From positions 1 to 64,000 of the forward strand of contig CATLLJ010000002.1 in assembly GCA_950022495.1 (NCBI GenBank): 64,000 bases of DNA. Direction: 5' to 3'. Made by a program: the position numbers and the translations under genes. Positions 8,778 through 17,281 of the stretch are shown here, piece after piece (positions within the stretch are counted from its first letter, which is position 1; each line of letters begins with the position of its first letter). The notes beneath the pieces were generated by a model that was given only the letters and a program-made list of their open reading frames with translations, was not told the origin of the DNA and did no database searches. Source of the stretch: an uncultured bacterium (lineage in GTDB: Bacteria > Cyanobacteriota > Vampirovibrionia > Gastranaerophilales > Gastranaerophilaceae).

Positions 8778-9128
8778 CTAACCCATTGTGTGCAAAGTAA
8801 AACAACCGCCGCTAGGGTTACCTAATTCGTTATATGCCTGTAAATTTCCAACACCCGGATGCGGATAGAATTTACGACCTTGAACTTCTATACATTGATT
8901 CGGGTCTGTCATAACCTGAGTATATGCACTGTTTACATTTGCATCCAAACCTGTTGAATACCAGAATGCCTGTAAAATATTATTTTTAATAACACCAAAT
9001 GTTGAACTTATAATTTTACGTTGTAAATCATCACTTCTATCAATTTCGATATTAGAAGGAACATAATTACCTTCAGCAGCTCCTGCTGTTTGATTTACTG
9101 CTAATACGTTTCTTTGTTCTTGACCCAT
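8778..9128 (-). CDS. small unknown protein
   Basis: 116 residues. It begins MGQEQRNVLAVNQ, has a central helix (KIISSTFGVIKNNILQAFWYS) and ends in a Gly/Pro-rich section with two cysteines (C-x-E-V and GGCFTL). No signal peptide or known motif is seen. Only a weak purine-rich AGGACT site precedes the start. It pairs with the 94-residue gene downstream. Function unknown. Confidence 0.55.
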   Translation of the reverse strand: MGQEQRNVLAVNQTAGAAEGNYVPSNIEIDRSDDLQRKIISSTFGVIKNNILQAFWYSTGLDANVNSAYTQVMTDPNQCIEVQGRKFYPHPGVGNLQAYNELGNPSGGCFTLHTMG

Positions 9129-9250
9129 AAAATAGTCCTTAAATAACTGCTCTCTTATATATAAAGTATATAATTAGTAAATAATTGCTTTATTTTAAAA
9201 CCCTGCATTTACAATTCTTTACAATTATAGGACATATTGACAGAAAACAT

Positions 9251-9784
9251 TTAACCCTTTATTGCAGCCCAAGCTCGCACATCACCGCGTTCATATTTTA
9301 TTAAATAATAATTCTTACCTTCACCTGAAACATATTCAATAGAGGCTTCTTGGTTTATATCTTCATCCCCATTCACAGGCGGCATACCTTGTTTAGCTCG
9401 TTTTTTATTAGTTGCTGCAATCTCTTTTTCTTTCTTCTTTTGTTTTTTTAAAGACTTATTATCCCTTACCTGAGCGTACTCTGACATATCAATTTCAACT
9501 TTAAAAACCGGAATTATAGCAATAGCCTGCTTTGACTGCATTAAAATCAAAAAATCACGTTCATCCGACAATGCCAATTCGTAATGTCCCGGCTGGATAA
9601 CATTACCTTTATTGTCAGTTATAGCATCAACAAGCGACAGTGTTGGATAAGATGACTCTCGAAGTGCATAACGATAAATTGCCTGCGAACCCAGAACCAC
9701 ACCCGCAGAAATCTGCGGTTCTGTTGGATACACCCGAGTTTCAGAATGCATCATGATATTTTCAACATACATACCCTCAAACAT
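9251..9784 (-). CDS. unknown protein coupled to rnpA
   Basis: 177 residues. The first 110 look like beta-strand sequence (VGxx YRYALRE, GHYELALSDERDFLILM), followed by a Lys-rich helix (KKQKKKEKEIAATNKKRAK) and a short C-terminal strand pair. There is no signal peptide. Its ATG lies 1 nt after the rnpA stop, and AAAGG inside the rnpA tail is its ribosome binding site, so the two are translationally coupled. In many bacteria the slot after rnpA holds yidD/yidC; this protein is unrelated to either. Function unknown. Confidence 0.65.
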   Translation of the reverse strand: MFEGMYVENIMMHSETRVYPTEPQISAGVVLGSQAIYRYALRESSYPTLSLVDAITDNKGNVIQPGHYELALSDERDFLILMQSKQAIAIIPVFKVEIDMSEYAQVRDNKSLKKQKKKEKEIAATNKKRAKQGMPPVNGDEDINQEASIEYVSGEGKNYYLIKYERGDVRAWAAIKG

Positions 9785-9785
9785 A

Positions 9786-10136
9786 CTAAAGCCTTTCTAA
9801 TAATTTAGAAATACTGGCATCAATTTCAGAAAAAGTTTTTCCTAAAGCTCTTTCTGATCCTACAAACACTAATGACATATATTTTTGAGAATTTCCAAGA
9901 TTTCCATTTTTCAGCAGGAGTCTGTAACTTTCTCTCATAAGCCTTTTAAGTCTATTACGTTTAACTGCCCTTTTATGAACTTTTTTACTTACGACAAAGC
10001 CAACTTTTGTAGGGTAATCCTCTTTTTTCAAAATCCCTGCAAACAAAGTTACTCCACCCGAATGGGAGGAGTTTTTAACTTTATATGTTGCTTTAAAAGC
10101 AGATCTTTTTTTTAAACGATAATGTTTTGGTAACAT
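9786..10136 (-). CDS. rnpA: ribonuclease P protein component
   Basis: 116 residues, normal for the family. It is the small protein cofactor of RNase P, which trims tRNA 5' leaders. The family signature RNRLKRLMRES (RNxxKRxxRE) is near residues 60-70, with KVGFVVSKKVHKRAVKR just before it and the N-terminal PKHYRLKKRSAFKATY helix. It lies downstream of rpmH, the classic order, separated by 84 nt. AGAGGCAG precedes the ATG. Confidence 0.95.
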   Translation of the reverse strand: MLPKHYRLKKRSAFKATYKVKNSSHSGGVTLFAGILKKEDYPTKVGFVVSKKVHKRAVKRNRLKRLMRESYRLLLKNGNLGNSQKYMSLVFVGSERALGKTFSEIDASISKLLERL

Positions 10137-10220
10137 TCTGCCTCTTGTTAAATTTGTCAGGACATACAGACTGACCGCATCATAAATAATGACTTAGCAG
10201 CATTTACTGTCCCGTGAGGA

Positions 10221-10373
10221 CTAAGCACGTTTTTTAGCAGTGATAGCTAATTTATGACGACCGCGAGCTCTGCGTCTGTTAAGAACTTCTCTTCCGCCTG
10301 GAGTAGCCATTCTTGCTCTAAAACCGCTTACGTTTTGTCTTTTTCTTTTTGTTCCTTCTAGTGTACGTCTCAT
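10221..10373 (-). CDS. rpmH: 50S ribosomal protein L34
   Basis: 50 residues, beginning [20 protein letters not shown], highly basic, with the RxxGRxVLxRRRxRGRHKL core. The TLEGT..RK and SGFRARM wording resembles cyanobacterial L34 more than the E. coli form. The ATG at 10373 is preceded by AAAGGAAA. It is transcribed towards rnpA. A TTGACT-N17-TAACAT promoter lies upstream. dnaA, the usual neighbour, is absent; proC diverges instead. Confidence 0.95.
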   Translation of the reverse strand: MRRTLEGTKRKRQNVSGFRARMATPGGREVLNRRRARGRHKLAITAKKRA

Positions 10374-10412
10374 TTTTATTTCCTTTTACTATTTATTTGT
10401 CGTATAATTCAG

Positions 10413-10441
10413 ATGTTATCGTAAAAAAACTAATTAGTCAA
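10413..10441 (-). promoter_or_regulatory. rpmH-rnpA promoter
   Basis: On the minus strand TTGACT and TAACAT are separated by exactly 17 nt, a sigma-70 type spacing, about 40 nt upstream of the rpmH start. Confidence 0.45.
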
Positions 10442-10469
10442 CAAAATAGGAAGGAATTGGTTAAATATT

Positions 10470-11276
10470 ATGAAGAAAACAATAGGCTTTATTGGCTGTG
10501 GAAAAATGGCAAGTGCAATTATAAGCGGAATCGCAGCATCTGAATTAAACAAAATATATGATATTCAAGGTTCTGAAATAACAGAAGAGATTGCTAAATC
10601 AGCATCAGAAAGATTAAATATTCCGGTTGGAAATGACAACCAAAAACTTGCACAGACATCTGATATAATTTTCATTGCAACAAAACCAAACAGTGTTGTT
10701 GACGTAACAGAAGAAATAAAAGAAAACTTATCCGAAGATAAGCTTATTGTTTCTATTGCGGCAGGAGTCTGCACTGAAAAAATTGAAAAAGTATTGACTT
10801 CAAACAGGGTTGTTAGAATTATGCCAAACACACCGGCTCTTGTAAAACTAGGCATGTTCGGGATTTGCAAAGGTTCCAAAGCAACCGATGCTGATTTAGA
10901 ATTAATTAAAAACCTGTTAACTTCAATAGGCAAATGCATAATTATTGACGAATCTCAAATCGACATTGTTACAGCAATTTCAGGTTCAGGTCCGGCATTT
11001 TTCTATCAAGTGATTGAAGACATGGCTCGTGCAGGAGAAAAATTAGGTTTAGAATATGAAAAATCTCTAACCCTTGCAACCCAAACTGCATTAGGTTCAG
11101 CTCAAATGATATTTAACAGAGGCGAAACTACGGTTCAAACACTTATTGATAACGTTGCAACAAAAGGCGGATGTACATTTGTTGGTATTAGCGAAATGAA
11201 AGATCAGTGTTCTGACAAATTATTCTTTGATGTAATTGATAAAACCACTCAAAAAGCTAATGCTTTAGGCAAATAA
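10470..11276 (+). CDS. proC: pyrroline-5-carboxylate reductase
   Basis: 268 residues, the normal length. It catalyses the last step of proline synthesis, reducing pyrroline-5-carboxylate with NAD(P)H. The N-terminal Rossmann motif GFIGCGKMASAI is at residues 5-16, VRIMPNTPALVKLGM is near 112, and AISGSGPAFFYQVIEDMARAG followed by GGCTFVGI matches the C-terminal dimer and substrate region. AGGAAGGA lies 14 nt upstream of the ATG, a long spacing. A strong terminator follows. No other proline gene is in the window. Confidence 0.95.
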   Translation: MKKTIGFIGCGKMASAIISGIAASELNKIYDIQGSEITEEIAKSASERLNIPVGNDNQKLAQTSDIIFIATKPNSVVDVTEEIKENLSEDKLIVSIAAGVCTEKIEKVLTSNRVVRIMPNTPALVKLGMFGICKGSKATDADLELIKNLLTSIGKCIIIDESQIDIVTAISGSGPAFFYQVIEDMARAGEKLGLEYEKSLTLATQTALGSAQMIFNRGETTVQTLIDNVATKGGCTFVGISEMKDQCSDKLFFDVIDKTTQKANALGK

Positions 11277-11300
11277 TAATATATTATAATATATTGCAAA

Positions 11301-11340
11301 GAAAATGACAGGTTAAAAACAAATAACCTGTCATTTTTAT
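11301..11340 (+). terminator. proC intrinsic terminator
   Basis: AATGACAGGTT and AACCTGTCATT form an 11-bp perfect stem with an A-rich loop and a T-tail, 25 nt after the proC stop. Confidence 0.85.
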
Positions 11341-11419
11341 TTATAACTCCCAACTTTTTATAGGATGAAAAATGAACTATTATATAGTTAAATCGTTATA
11401 GATACGTATGAGGATTAAA

Positions 11420-12874
11420 ATGCAATCATTTTCAAAAATAGCAGCAACTTTATTTATTGCAATGGCTTTATCTGTAAATACAGCTTTTGCAATTGACGAA
11501 ATCAAAGTTGAACAGGGCTCAATTTTAAGCCTGAATGATTGTATTTCTATTGCTCTTAATAATAATCCTGCAATTAAAAATGCCAGATACAATTATGGCA
11601 TTTCTAAATCAAATGTCGGAGTTGCCCGTTCAGAATTCTTCCCGACAATAGGAGTCGGAACAGGCTACAATTATAACGATACAAATACAAACAAATATAC
11701 GACAAACACTAATGTATATTCAGTTGAAGCTACATTGAACCAGCTTTTATGGAATTTCGGCAGGACTAATGCTCATATTAAAATGCAAAAATTCTATCTT
11801 ATCGCTGATGAATACTTATTTGACAATACAGTTAGAGAAACAACCTTTACCGTTAAACAAAAGTACTATGAAGTTCTTGCCGCACGTGCAACAGTTTTAA
11901 TCAACAAAGCCTATGTTGATATAAATGAACGAAATTACCAGAGAACTAAAGCGTATTATGATGAAGGCATAAAATCAAAAATTGATTTAGTTAATGCAGA
12001 AGTAACATTAAGTGATTCTAAAATTTCACTTATAAAATCCGAAAATTCTTATAAAAATTCACTTGTAAACTTAAATAATGCAATGTATTTAACAAAAGCT
12101 CCAAACTATTCAATTGCAGGAACAGAAGGTTTTAATATTCAGGATAATGTTGCACCCGTTGATTTAGCACATATTACTAAACCCTCAGGAGAAAAAGACA
12201 GTCATCTTCCGGTTAGTGTAAATGATGCAAAACTGGTCTCTTCTGTTGAAAAACTGGAAGTATTGACAGATTATAAAGTTTCAGAATTTCCATACTCTTT
12301 TGAAGAGTGTATGAAAATGGCTTATAAAAATAGAGCTGATTTAAAGGCATATAATTCAACTCTTGATGCAGTAAAAGAAAACCTTGTTTACGTAAAAAGG
12401 AACTATTATCCGTCAATTTCAGCAAATGCAGGATATGGATTTAGAGATACTAATTCCTCAAACTCCTTCAATGTAGGGGTTAATCTTTCAAGTTCACTCA
12501 ACGTAATGAACCAAAAATATCGTGTGGATGCTGCAAAATATCAGGTTGATATTGCCGAGAACTCATTAAATCAATTAAATCAGGATATATATTTTCAGGT
12601 ACAGAACGCATACATAAATATGATTGAACTTGAAAAACAAATTCCGCTTCTTGCCGTAAAAGTTCGTCAGACCCTTGAAAATTATGAACTTGCAGAAGGC
12701 AGATATTATGTCGGCTTAGGCGACTATATTCAATTACAGGATGCAAAAGTTAACTATAACAATGCACAGTGTTCTTATATTGAAACTATTTATAAATACA
12801 ATGTAGCAAGAGCAAATTTAGAAAGTGTAATCGCTCTTCCGCAGCAGGTTACCGTAACTTTAGAAGGAAAATAA
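11420..12874 (+). CDS. TolC-type outer membrane efflux protein
   Basis: 484 residues from ATG 11420. An in-frame ATG at 11408 has no ribosome binding site, while AGGA lies just before 11420. A signal peptide ends at NTAFA. Two repeats of the OEP fold are visible: LNDCISIALNNNPAIKNARYN at the front and a second, FEECMKMAYKNRADLKAYNS, near residue 295. Each is followed by long amphipathic helices and beta-strand segments with alternating Tyr/Asn (VGTGYNYNDTNT). It forms the outer-membrane channel of a tripartite pump. It is followed after one base by a MacA-like adaptor and then MacB subunits, so it most likely works with that pump. Confidence 0.9.
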   Translation: MQSFSKIAATLFIAMALSVNTAFAIDEIKVEQGSILSLNDCISIALNNNPAIKNARYNYGISKSNVGVARSEFFPTIGVGTGYNYNDTNTNKYTTNTNVYSVEATLNQLLWNFGRTNAHIKMQKFYLIADEYLFDNTVRETTFTVKQKYYEVLAARATVLINKAYVDINERNYQRTKAYYDEGIKSKIDLVNAEVTLSDSKISLIKSENSYKNSLVNLNNAMYLTKAPNYSIAGTEGFNIQDNVAPVDLAHITKPSGEKDSHLPVSVNDAKLVSSVEKLEVLTDYKVSEFPYSFEECMKMAYKNRADLKAYNSTLDAVKENLVYVKRNYYPSISANAGYGFRDTNSSNSFNVGVNLSSSLNVMNQKYRVDAAKYQVDIAENSLNQLNQDIYFQVQNAYINMIELEKQIPLLAVKVRQTLENYELAEGRYYVGLGDYIQLQDAKVNYNNAQCSYIETIYKYNVARANLESVIALPQQVTVTLEGK

Positions 12875-12875
12875 T

Positions 12876-14081
12876 ATGTTAAAAAACGATATTATAGCAG
12901 CATTTGCAAAGAAAAGAGTCATTATTCCACTGGCAATAGCACTTGTCGCAGCTGTCGGATTTGGAGTTAGTGCAACTTCAAACAAAGTTCAATACGAAAC
13001 AACAAAACTGGAAAAGTGTACAATTACACAGGTTGTTGAAGCTTCCGGAACGATAAACCCTGTGAATATTGTCAGTGTTGGTTCTACAGTTTCAGGTTTG
13101 ATGAAAGAAATTTATGTGGACTATAACTCTGAGGTAAAAAAAGGACAACTTCTGGCTCAAATCGACCCTGCAAATTTTCAAGCCTCAGTTGACCAAAACC
13201 GTGCACAAATCAATAATGCACAGGCAAATCTTGCAAAACTAAACGCACAAATGGTTATGGCTGAAAAAACTTATAACCGTTATAAAAATCTTTATGCTAA
13301 GAATTTCATCGCTAAAAGTGAATTAGATCAAGCTGAAAGCGATTACCTTGCACAAAAAGCTTCAGTTGGAGCACAAAAAGCATCCATTGCTCAAGCCCGT
13401 GCGACTTATAATACTGCAATGACAAACCTTGGTTACACAAGAATTATAGCACCGGTTGATGGTACGATAATTTCCCGCGATATTGATGTTGGACAGCCGG
13501 TTGCCGCAAGTTTTCAGGCTCCGGAACTATTTAAAATTGCACAGGATTTAACCAAAATGCAAATAGAGGTTAATGTTTCGGAAGCAGATATCGGCAAAGT
13601 AAAAGAAGGGCAGGAAGTTGAATACACTCTTGACGGCTACCCTGACAGCACTTTTTACGGAAAAGTTACTCAGGTAAGACTTGACTCAACTGTAACTTCA
13701 AATGTTGTTACTTATACCGTTATTGTCAGTGTCAGCAATGAAGATTTGAAACTAAAACCGGGCATGACAGCTAATGTTTCAATCATAACAAGCCGCAATA
13801 AAAATGTTATGTGTGCACCTTCAATTGCATTGAAATATACTCCTGAAATCGACGGTCAAAAATACAAAAATCAAGGCATTTGGATTCTTGAAAAAGGGAA
13901 ACCGCAAAGAATTGATATTAAACAAGGTGTGAGTGATGATGCAAATGTTCAAATAATTTCTAAAGCTTTAAAAATAGGTGACGAAGTTATTGTTGGTTCA
14001 ACAGGCGGAGGAGCAAAATCAAAAGGCATGACACCAAATAATACAAAACGCCGCGGCGGACCTCCGGGAATGTTTAGATAG
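12876..14081 (+). CDS. macA: MacA-like periplasmic adaptor
   Basis: 401 residues. One N-terminal membrane anchor (about 15-31) precedes a membrane-fusion-protein layout: split lipoyl halves (IVSVGSTVSGLMKEIYVDYNSEVKKGQLLAQID and GYTRIIAPVDGTIISRDIDVGQPV), a coiled-coil hairpin at about 105-175 rich in Ala/Gln, and a beta-barrel (VNVSEADIGKVKEGQEVEYTL). It links the inner-membrane MacB pump to the TolC channel in the periplasm. The C-terminus ends in an unusual Gly/Arg/Pro-rich tail (KRRGGPPGMFR). The start is 1 nt after the tolC stop, and AGGAAAA is its site. Confidence 0.9.
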   Translation: MLKNDIIAAFAKKRVIIPLAIALVAAVGFGVSATSNKVQYETTKLEKCTITQVVEASGTINPVNIVSVGSTVSGLMKEIYVDYNSEVKKGQLLAQIDPANFQASVDQNRAQINNAQANLAKLNAQMVMAEKTYNRYKNLYAKNFIAKSELDQAESDYLAQKASVGAQKASIAQARATYNTAMTNLGYTRIIAPVDGTIISRDIDVGQPVAASFQAPELFKIAQDLTKMQIEVNVSEADIGKVKEGQEVEYTLDGYPDSTFYGKVTQVRLDSTVTSNVVTYTVIVSVSNEDLKLKPGMTANVSIITSRNKNVMCAPSIALKYTPEIDGQKYKNQGIWILEKGKPQRIDIKQGVSDDANVQIISKALKIGDEVIVGSTGGGAKSKGMTPNNTKRRGGPPGMFR

Positions 14082-14090
14082 GAGAAGGCT

Positions 14091-15242
14091 ATGCAGGTAA
14101 AAGAAAATAAACAAGAATTTGTAAATCAAATTACAAATGGCCTTTCAAAATATAAAAACGAACGAAAAGCAACAATATTAAAACTTATACAAAAACCAAT
14201 TGCTGAACTTATTTTTATATTTATCCTTTTAATAGGACTAATCTTTATTATAGGATTTAACATATTTTTTGCTGCATTGTGTTTGATTATAGCACTACCA
14301 CGTATAATTAATTTTTTCTATATATTTTCCGAAGAAAACAAAAAATTTAAAAAATTCTTAAAACAAAAATATACTTCTATTATTTTGAAAACATTTAACT
14401 TAAGTAAAATAACAGACAAAGGTTTTACTAAAAAAATATTAAAAAAAAGCAATTTATTTGCTGATTTTGATAAACAAAAAAATGGAGATGTTTTAATTGG
14501 TAATTATAAAGATGTTGATTATATGATTGCTGAAACTAACCTCAGCTGGGGTTCAAAAGAGGAGGAAGTATGTGGTAATAGCTCCAGACCCAGAAAGAAT
14601 ACGACCGAAATATTCAACGGTGTAATAATTTCTTTTAAAACAAATAAAAAAATCACCTCTAAAACATCAGTTACTTCAAAATTTGATATTAAAATAAAAA
14701 ATAATCTTATAAATTATAAAGGTTTAATTGCACTTATAGCATTTATAACTTTTATGTGGATTTCGCCTAACCATTCAAAAGTAATAATAGAAGTACAAAA
14801 TTTATTTTTTAATTCTGACTGGCGAATTACGACTGCTTGCATACTAGCAGTTTTAGGGGTTTTTGCATTTATGATAGCGGATTACATCGAAAAAGAAAAA
14901 CTACAGGATGTAAAACTTGAAGACATATCTTTTGACAAAAGGTTTAATGTTTATACAAAAGATCAGGTTGAAGCAAGATATCTAACAACACCAACATTCA
15001 TGGAAAGATTAAAATCTCTTGAGACTGCATTTGGTACTAAGGGCATTAAATGTGCATTTTTTGATGATTGTATAATGTTTGCAATTCCAGCAAAAAAAGA
15101 TTTGTTTGAACTCGGAAGTTTATATAAATCACTTAATTCAAGCAAACAGGTTGAAGAATTCTATGATGAACTTAATTCAATTCGTGAAATGATTGATCAT
15201 ATGAAATTAAATAAAAAAAATAGGATTATAATATGGACTTAA
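14091..15242 (+). CDS. DUF3137 family membrane protein
   Basis: 383 residues. Two hydrophobic pairs are predicted, about 35-75 and 205-265, with a cytoplasmic middle and C-terminal part. The segment SFDKRFNVYTKDQVEARYLTTPTFMERL near residues 280-310 is the hallmark of the DUF3137 family, whose function is not known. It has a good GGAGAAGG site, sits between the adaptor and the ABC ATPase, and overlaps the ATPase start by 10 nt, so it is clearly part of this operon. That position is unusual for MacAB systems. A role in the pump is inferred from position only. Confidence 0.8.
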   Translation: MQVKENKQEFVNQITNGLSKYKNERKATILKLIQKPIAELIFIFILLIGLIFIIGFNIFFAALCLIIALPRIINFFYIFSEENKKFKKFLKQKYTSIILKTFNLSKITDKGFTKKILKKSNLFADFDKQKNGDVLIGNYKDVDYMIAETNLSWGSKEEEVCGNSSRPRKNTTEIFNGVIISFKTNKKITSKTSVTSKFDIKIKNNLINYKGLIALIAFITFMWISPNHSKVIIEVQNLFFNSDWRITTACILAVLGVFAFMIADYIEKEKLQDVKLEDISFDKRFNVYTKDQVEARYLTTPTFMERLKSLETAFGTKGIKCAFFDDCIMFAIPAKKDLFELGSLYKSLNSSKQVEEFYDELNSIREMIDHMKLNKKNRIIIWT

Positions 15243-15949
15243 TAGAAGTAAAAAATGCAATAAAAACCTATCAAACCGGCGAAGACTCTTTCAATGCACT
15301 GGATGATGTATCTTTGAGTATTAAAAAAGGCGAATTCGTTGCCATTATGGGAACTTCCGGCTCCGGAAAATCAACGTTCATGAATATGCTCGGAACTCTT
15401 GATAAACCAAATTCCGGCTCATATTTTTTGGATGGCGAAGATATGTTGAATTTAGATTCTGACAGGCTTGCGATGGTAAGATGTGAAAAAATGGGGTTTG
15501 TATTTCAGGGTTTTAACTTAATTTCCAGAACTTCCGCTCTTGATAATGTGTCACTTCCTATGATTTATAAAGGTATTCCAGAAGCCGAAAGGATTGAACG
15601 TGCAAAATGGGCTTTGAATATTGTCGGTCTAAAAAATCGTGAAGACCACATGCCAAATCAGATGTCAGGCGGTCAACAGCAGCGTGTTGCAATTGCAAGG
15701 GCGTTAGTTAATGATGCACCGCTAATTTTAGCCGACGAACCTACAGGTAATCTTGATACAAAAACAAGCATTGAGGTTATGGAATTTTTTATACGGCTTA
15801 ATGAAGAAATGGGTAAAACCATTGTTCTGGTAACACACGAACCGGATATTGCTGAATATACCAAACGTGTGGTTAAATTTAAAGACGGAAAAATAGTTCT
15901 GGACGAACCAAAAGAAAGATGGCTTGCCCATCGAACAAGAGAAACATAA
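15233..15949 (+). CDS. MacB-type ABC transporter ATPase
   Basis: 238 residues. It is a complete nucleotide-binding domain of the LolD/MacB class: Walker A GTSGSGKST at 40-48, Q-loop near FQGFNL, signature MSGGQQQRVAIARAL at 144-158, Walker B LILADEP at 164-170, D-loop TGNLD and switch His in LVTHEPD. In classical MacB the ATPase and permease are one chain; here they are two genes. It powers substrate extrusion or lipoprotein/peptide movement through the permease encoded next. The start overlaps the DUF3137 gene. Confidence 0.92.
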   Translation: MDLIEVKNAIKTYQTGEDSFNALDDVSLSIKKGEFVAIMGTSGSGKSTFMNMLGTLDKPNSGSYFLDGEDMLNLDSDRLAMVRCEKMGFVFQGFNLISRTSALDNVSLPMIYKGIPEAERIERAKWALNIVGLKNREDHMPNQMSGGQQQRVAIARALVNDAPLILADEPTGNLDTKTSIEVMEFFIRLNEEMGKTIVLVTHEPDIAEYTKRVVKFKDGKIVLDEPKERWLAHRTRET

Positions 15950-15955
15950 ATTCTT

Positions 15956-16027
15956 TACCCTCGCCCCTTGTGGGACTAGAAAATAGCGTAAGCGTTATTT
16001 TCTATTTCCCGTATGGGTGAGAGGGTA
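15956..16027. repeat. palindromic intergenic repeat (REP/MITE-like)
   Basis: Between the ATPase stop and the permease lies an imperfect 70-bp palindrome. Outer arms TACCCTC and GAGGGTA, middle arms with GGGA..TCCC, and inner arms AGAAAATAGCG and CGTTATTTTCT enclose a tiny loop. It is more GC-rich at the ends than its surroundings and non-coding. Sequence just past the right arm (GGGAGAGGGG) provides the ribosome binding site of the permease. Confidence 0.7.
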
Positions 16028-16042
16028 GGGAGAGGGGTCAAA

Positions 16043-17272
16043 ATGCTCGATTTTAAATCAATACTAAAAATGGCAACAGTGTCATTAAGAATAAACAAAA
16101 TGCGTTCAATGCTTACAAGCTTAGGTATAATTATCGGCGTAAGTGCAGTAATTATAATGCTTGCAGTGGGTTCAGGTGCGAGTAAAAAAATTGCAAAAGA
16201 TATGGAATCAATGGGCAGTAATCTTTTAATGATACGTTCTGCATCTGCAAAATCCGGCGGGGTTCGTATGGGTATGGGTACAAAGCCGACTCTAACAATG
16301 AAAGATGCAGCAGCGATTGAGGCAAAATCCAGAGGAATTCTTGCAATCGCACCGTATTCATCCGAAGGTAAACAAATTACTTACGGCAACCAGAACTGGT
16401 CAACTACTGTTGGTGGCACTACTATGCCTTATTTTATGATAAGAAATTATGAAATCGAATCAGGCAGAGTTTTTTTACCCGAGGACAATAAAAACAGCAC
16501 TAAAGTTGCGATTATTGGTCAAACCGTTTCAACAGAATTGTTTGGCGATGTTGACCCGATTGGAAAAACGATCAGGGTCGGCAATGTTCCGTTTAAAGTT
16601 GTGGGTTTATTGAAAACAAAAGGTTCAAGCGGAATGGGACAGGATCAGGATGATATGGTGTTCATTCCTATCACAACAGCTCAAAGGAAAGTCTTCGGAA
16701 CAGATTTTCCGGGTACTGTCGGAATGATTGCGGTAAAAGCTCAAAATGATGAAGTTATAAGCCTTGCTGAAGAAGATATCACTGAAATTCTAAAAGAACG
16801 CCACCATATCGGCAAAAATCAGGAAAATGATTTTGAAATTCGTAACCTTGCTGAAATGCAGGAAACTATAAAATCTGCAACAAAAACAATGTCTTTACTT
16901 CTCGGTGCAATCGCAGGGGTGTCGCTTATTGTTGGCGGAATCGGTATTATGAACATTATGCTGGTATCTGTTACTGAACGTACTAAAGAAATCGGCATTC
17001 GTATGGCAATCGGAGCAAAAGCGTCTGATATTAGGGTTCAATTCCTTATTGAATCGTTTTTGTTATCAATGATTGGCGGACTAATCGGTGTATTTATAGG
17101 AATCTCAGGAGCATTTTTAATGCAAAAGTTTGCCGGCATGAACATTGCTATAACTATAGAATCAATACTTCTTTCAATGGGATTTTCAGCGGCTATAGGC
17201 ATAGGATTTGGCTACTATCCTGCTTATAAAGCATCGTTATTAAATCCAATTGATGCATTGCGTTATGAATAG
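16043..17272 (+). CDS. MacB-type ABC transporter permease
   Basis: 409 residues from ATG 16043, chosen because AGAGGGG lies 5 nt before it. A reading from 16013 would start inside the palindromic repeat. A four-helix FtsX/MacB permease is visible: helix 1 at about 18-38 (RSMLTSLGIIIGVSAVIIM), a large periplasmic domain to about 270, then three helices at the end, with the conserved NIMLVSVTERTKEIGIRMAIGAKASDIRVQF after helix 2. It works with the ATPase, the MacA-like adaptor and TolC. The substrate is unknown; macrolide, peptide or siderophore export are all known in the family. Confidence 0.92.
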   Translation: MLDFKSILKMATVSLRINKMRSMLTSLGIIIGVSAVIIMLAVGSGASKKIAKDMESMGSNLLMIRSASAKSGGVRMGMGTKPTLTMKDAAAIEAKSRGILAIAPYSSEGKQITYGNQNWSTTVGGTTMPYFMIRNYEIESGRVFLPEDNKNSTKVAIIGQTVSTELFGDVDPIGKTIRVGNVPFKVVGLLKTKGSSGMGQDQDDMVFIPITTAQRKVFGTDFPGTVGMIAVKAQNDEVISLAEEDITEILKERHHIGKNQENDFEIRNLAEMQETIKSATKTMSLLLGAIAGVSLIVGGIGIMNIMLVSVTERTKEIGIRMAIGAKASDIRVQFLIESFLLSMIGGLIGVFIGISGAFLMQKFAGMNIAITIESILLSMGFSAAIGIGFGYYPAYKASLLNPIDALRYE

Positions 17273-17281
17273 TTAAAGAAC

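Noticed and set aside
10349-10543. Plus-strand ORF between rpmH and proC
   Set aside because: It overlaps the rpmH start and the proC start in another frame and is Lys/Tyr/Leu-biased by AT content.
16013-16042. Longer MacB permease start at 16013
   Set aside because: It would begin inside the palindromic repeat; ATG 16043 has AGAGGGG.
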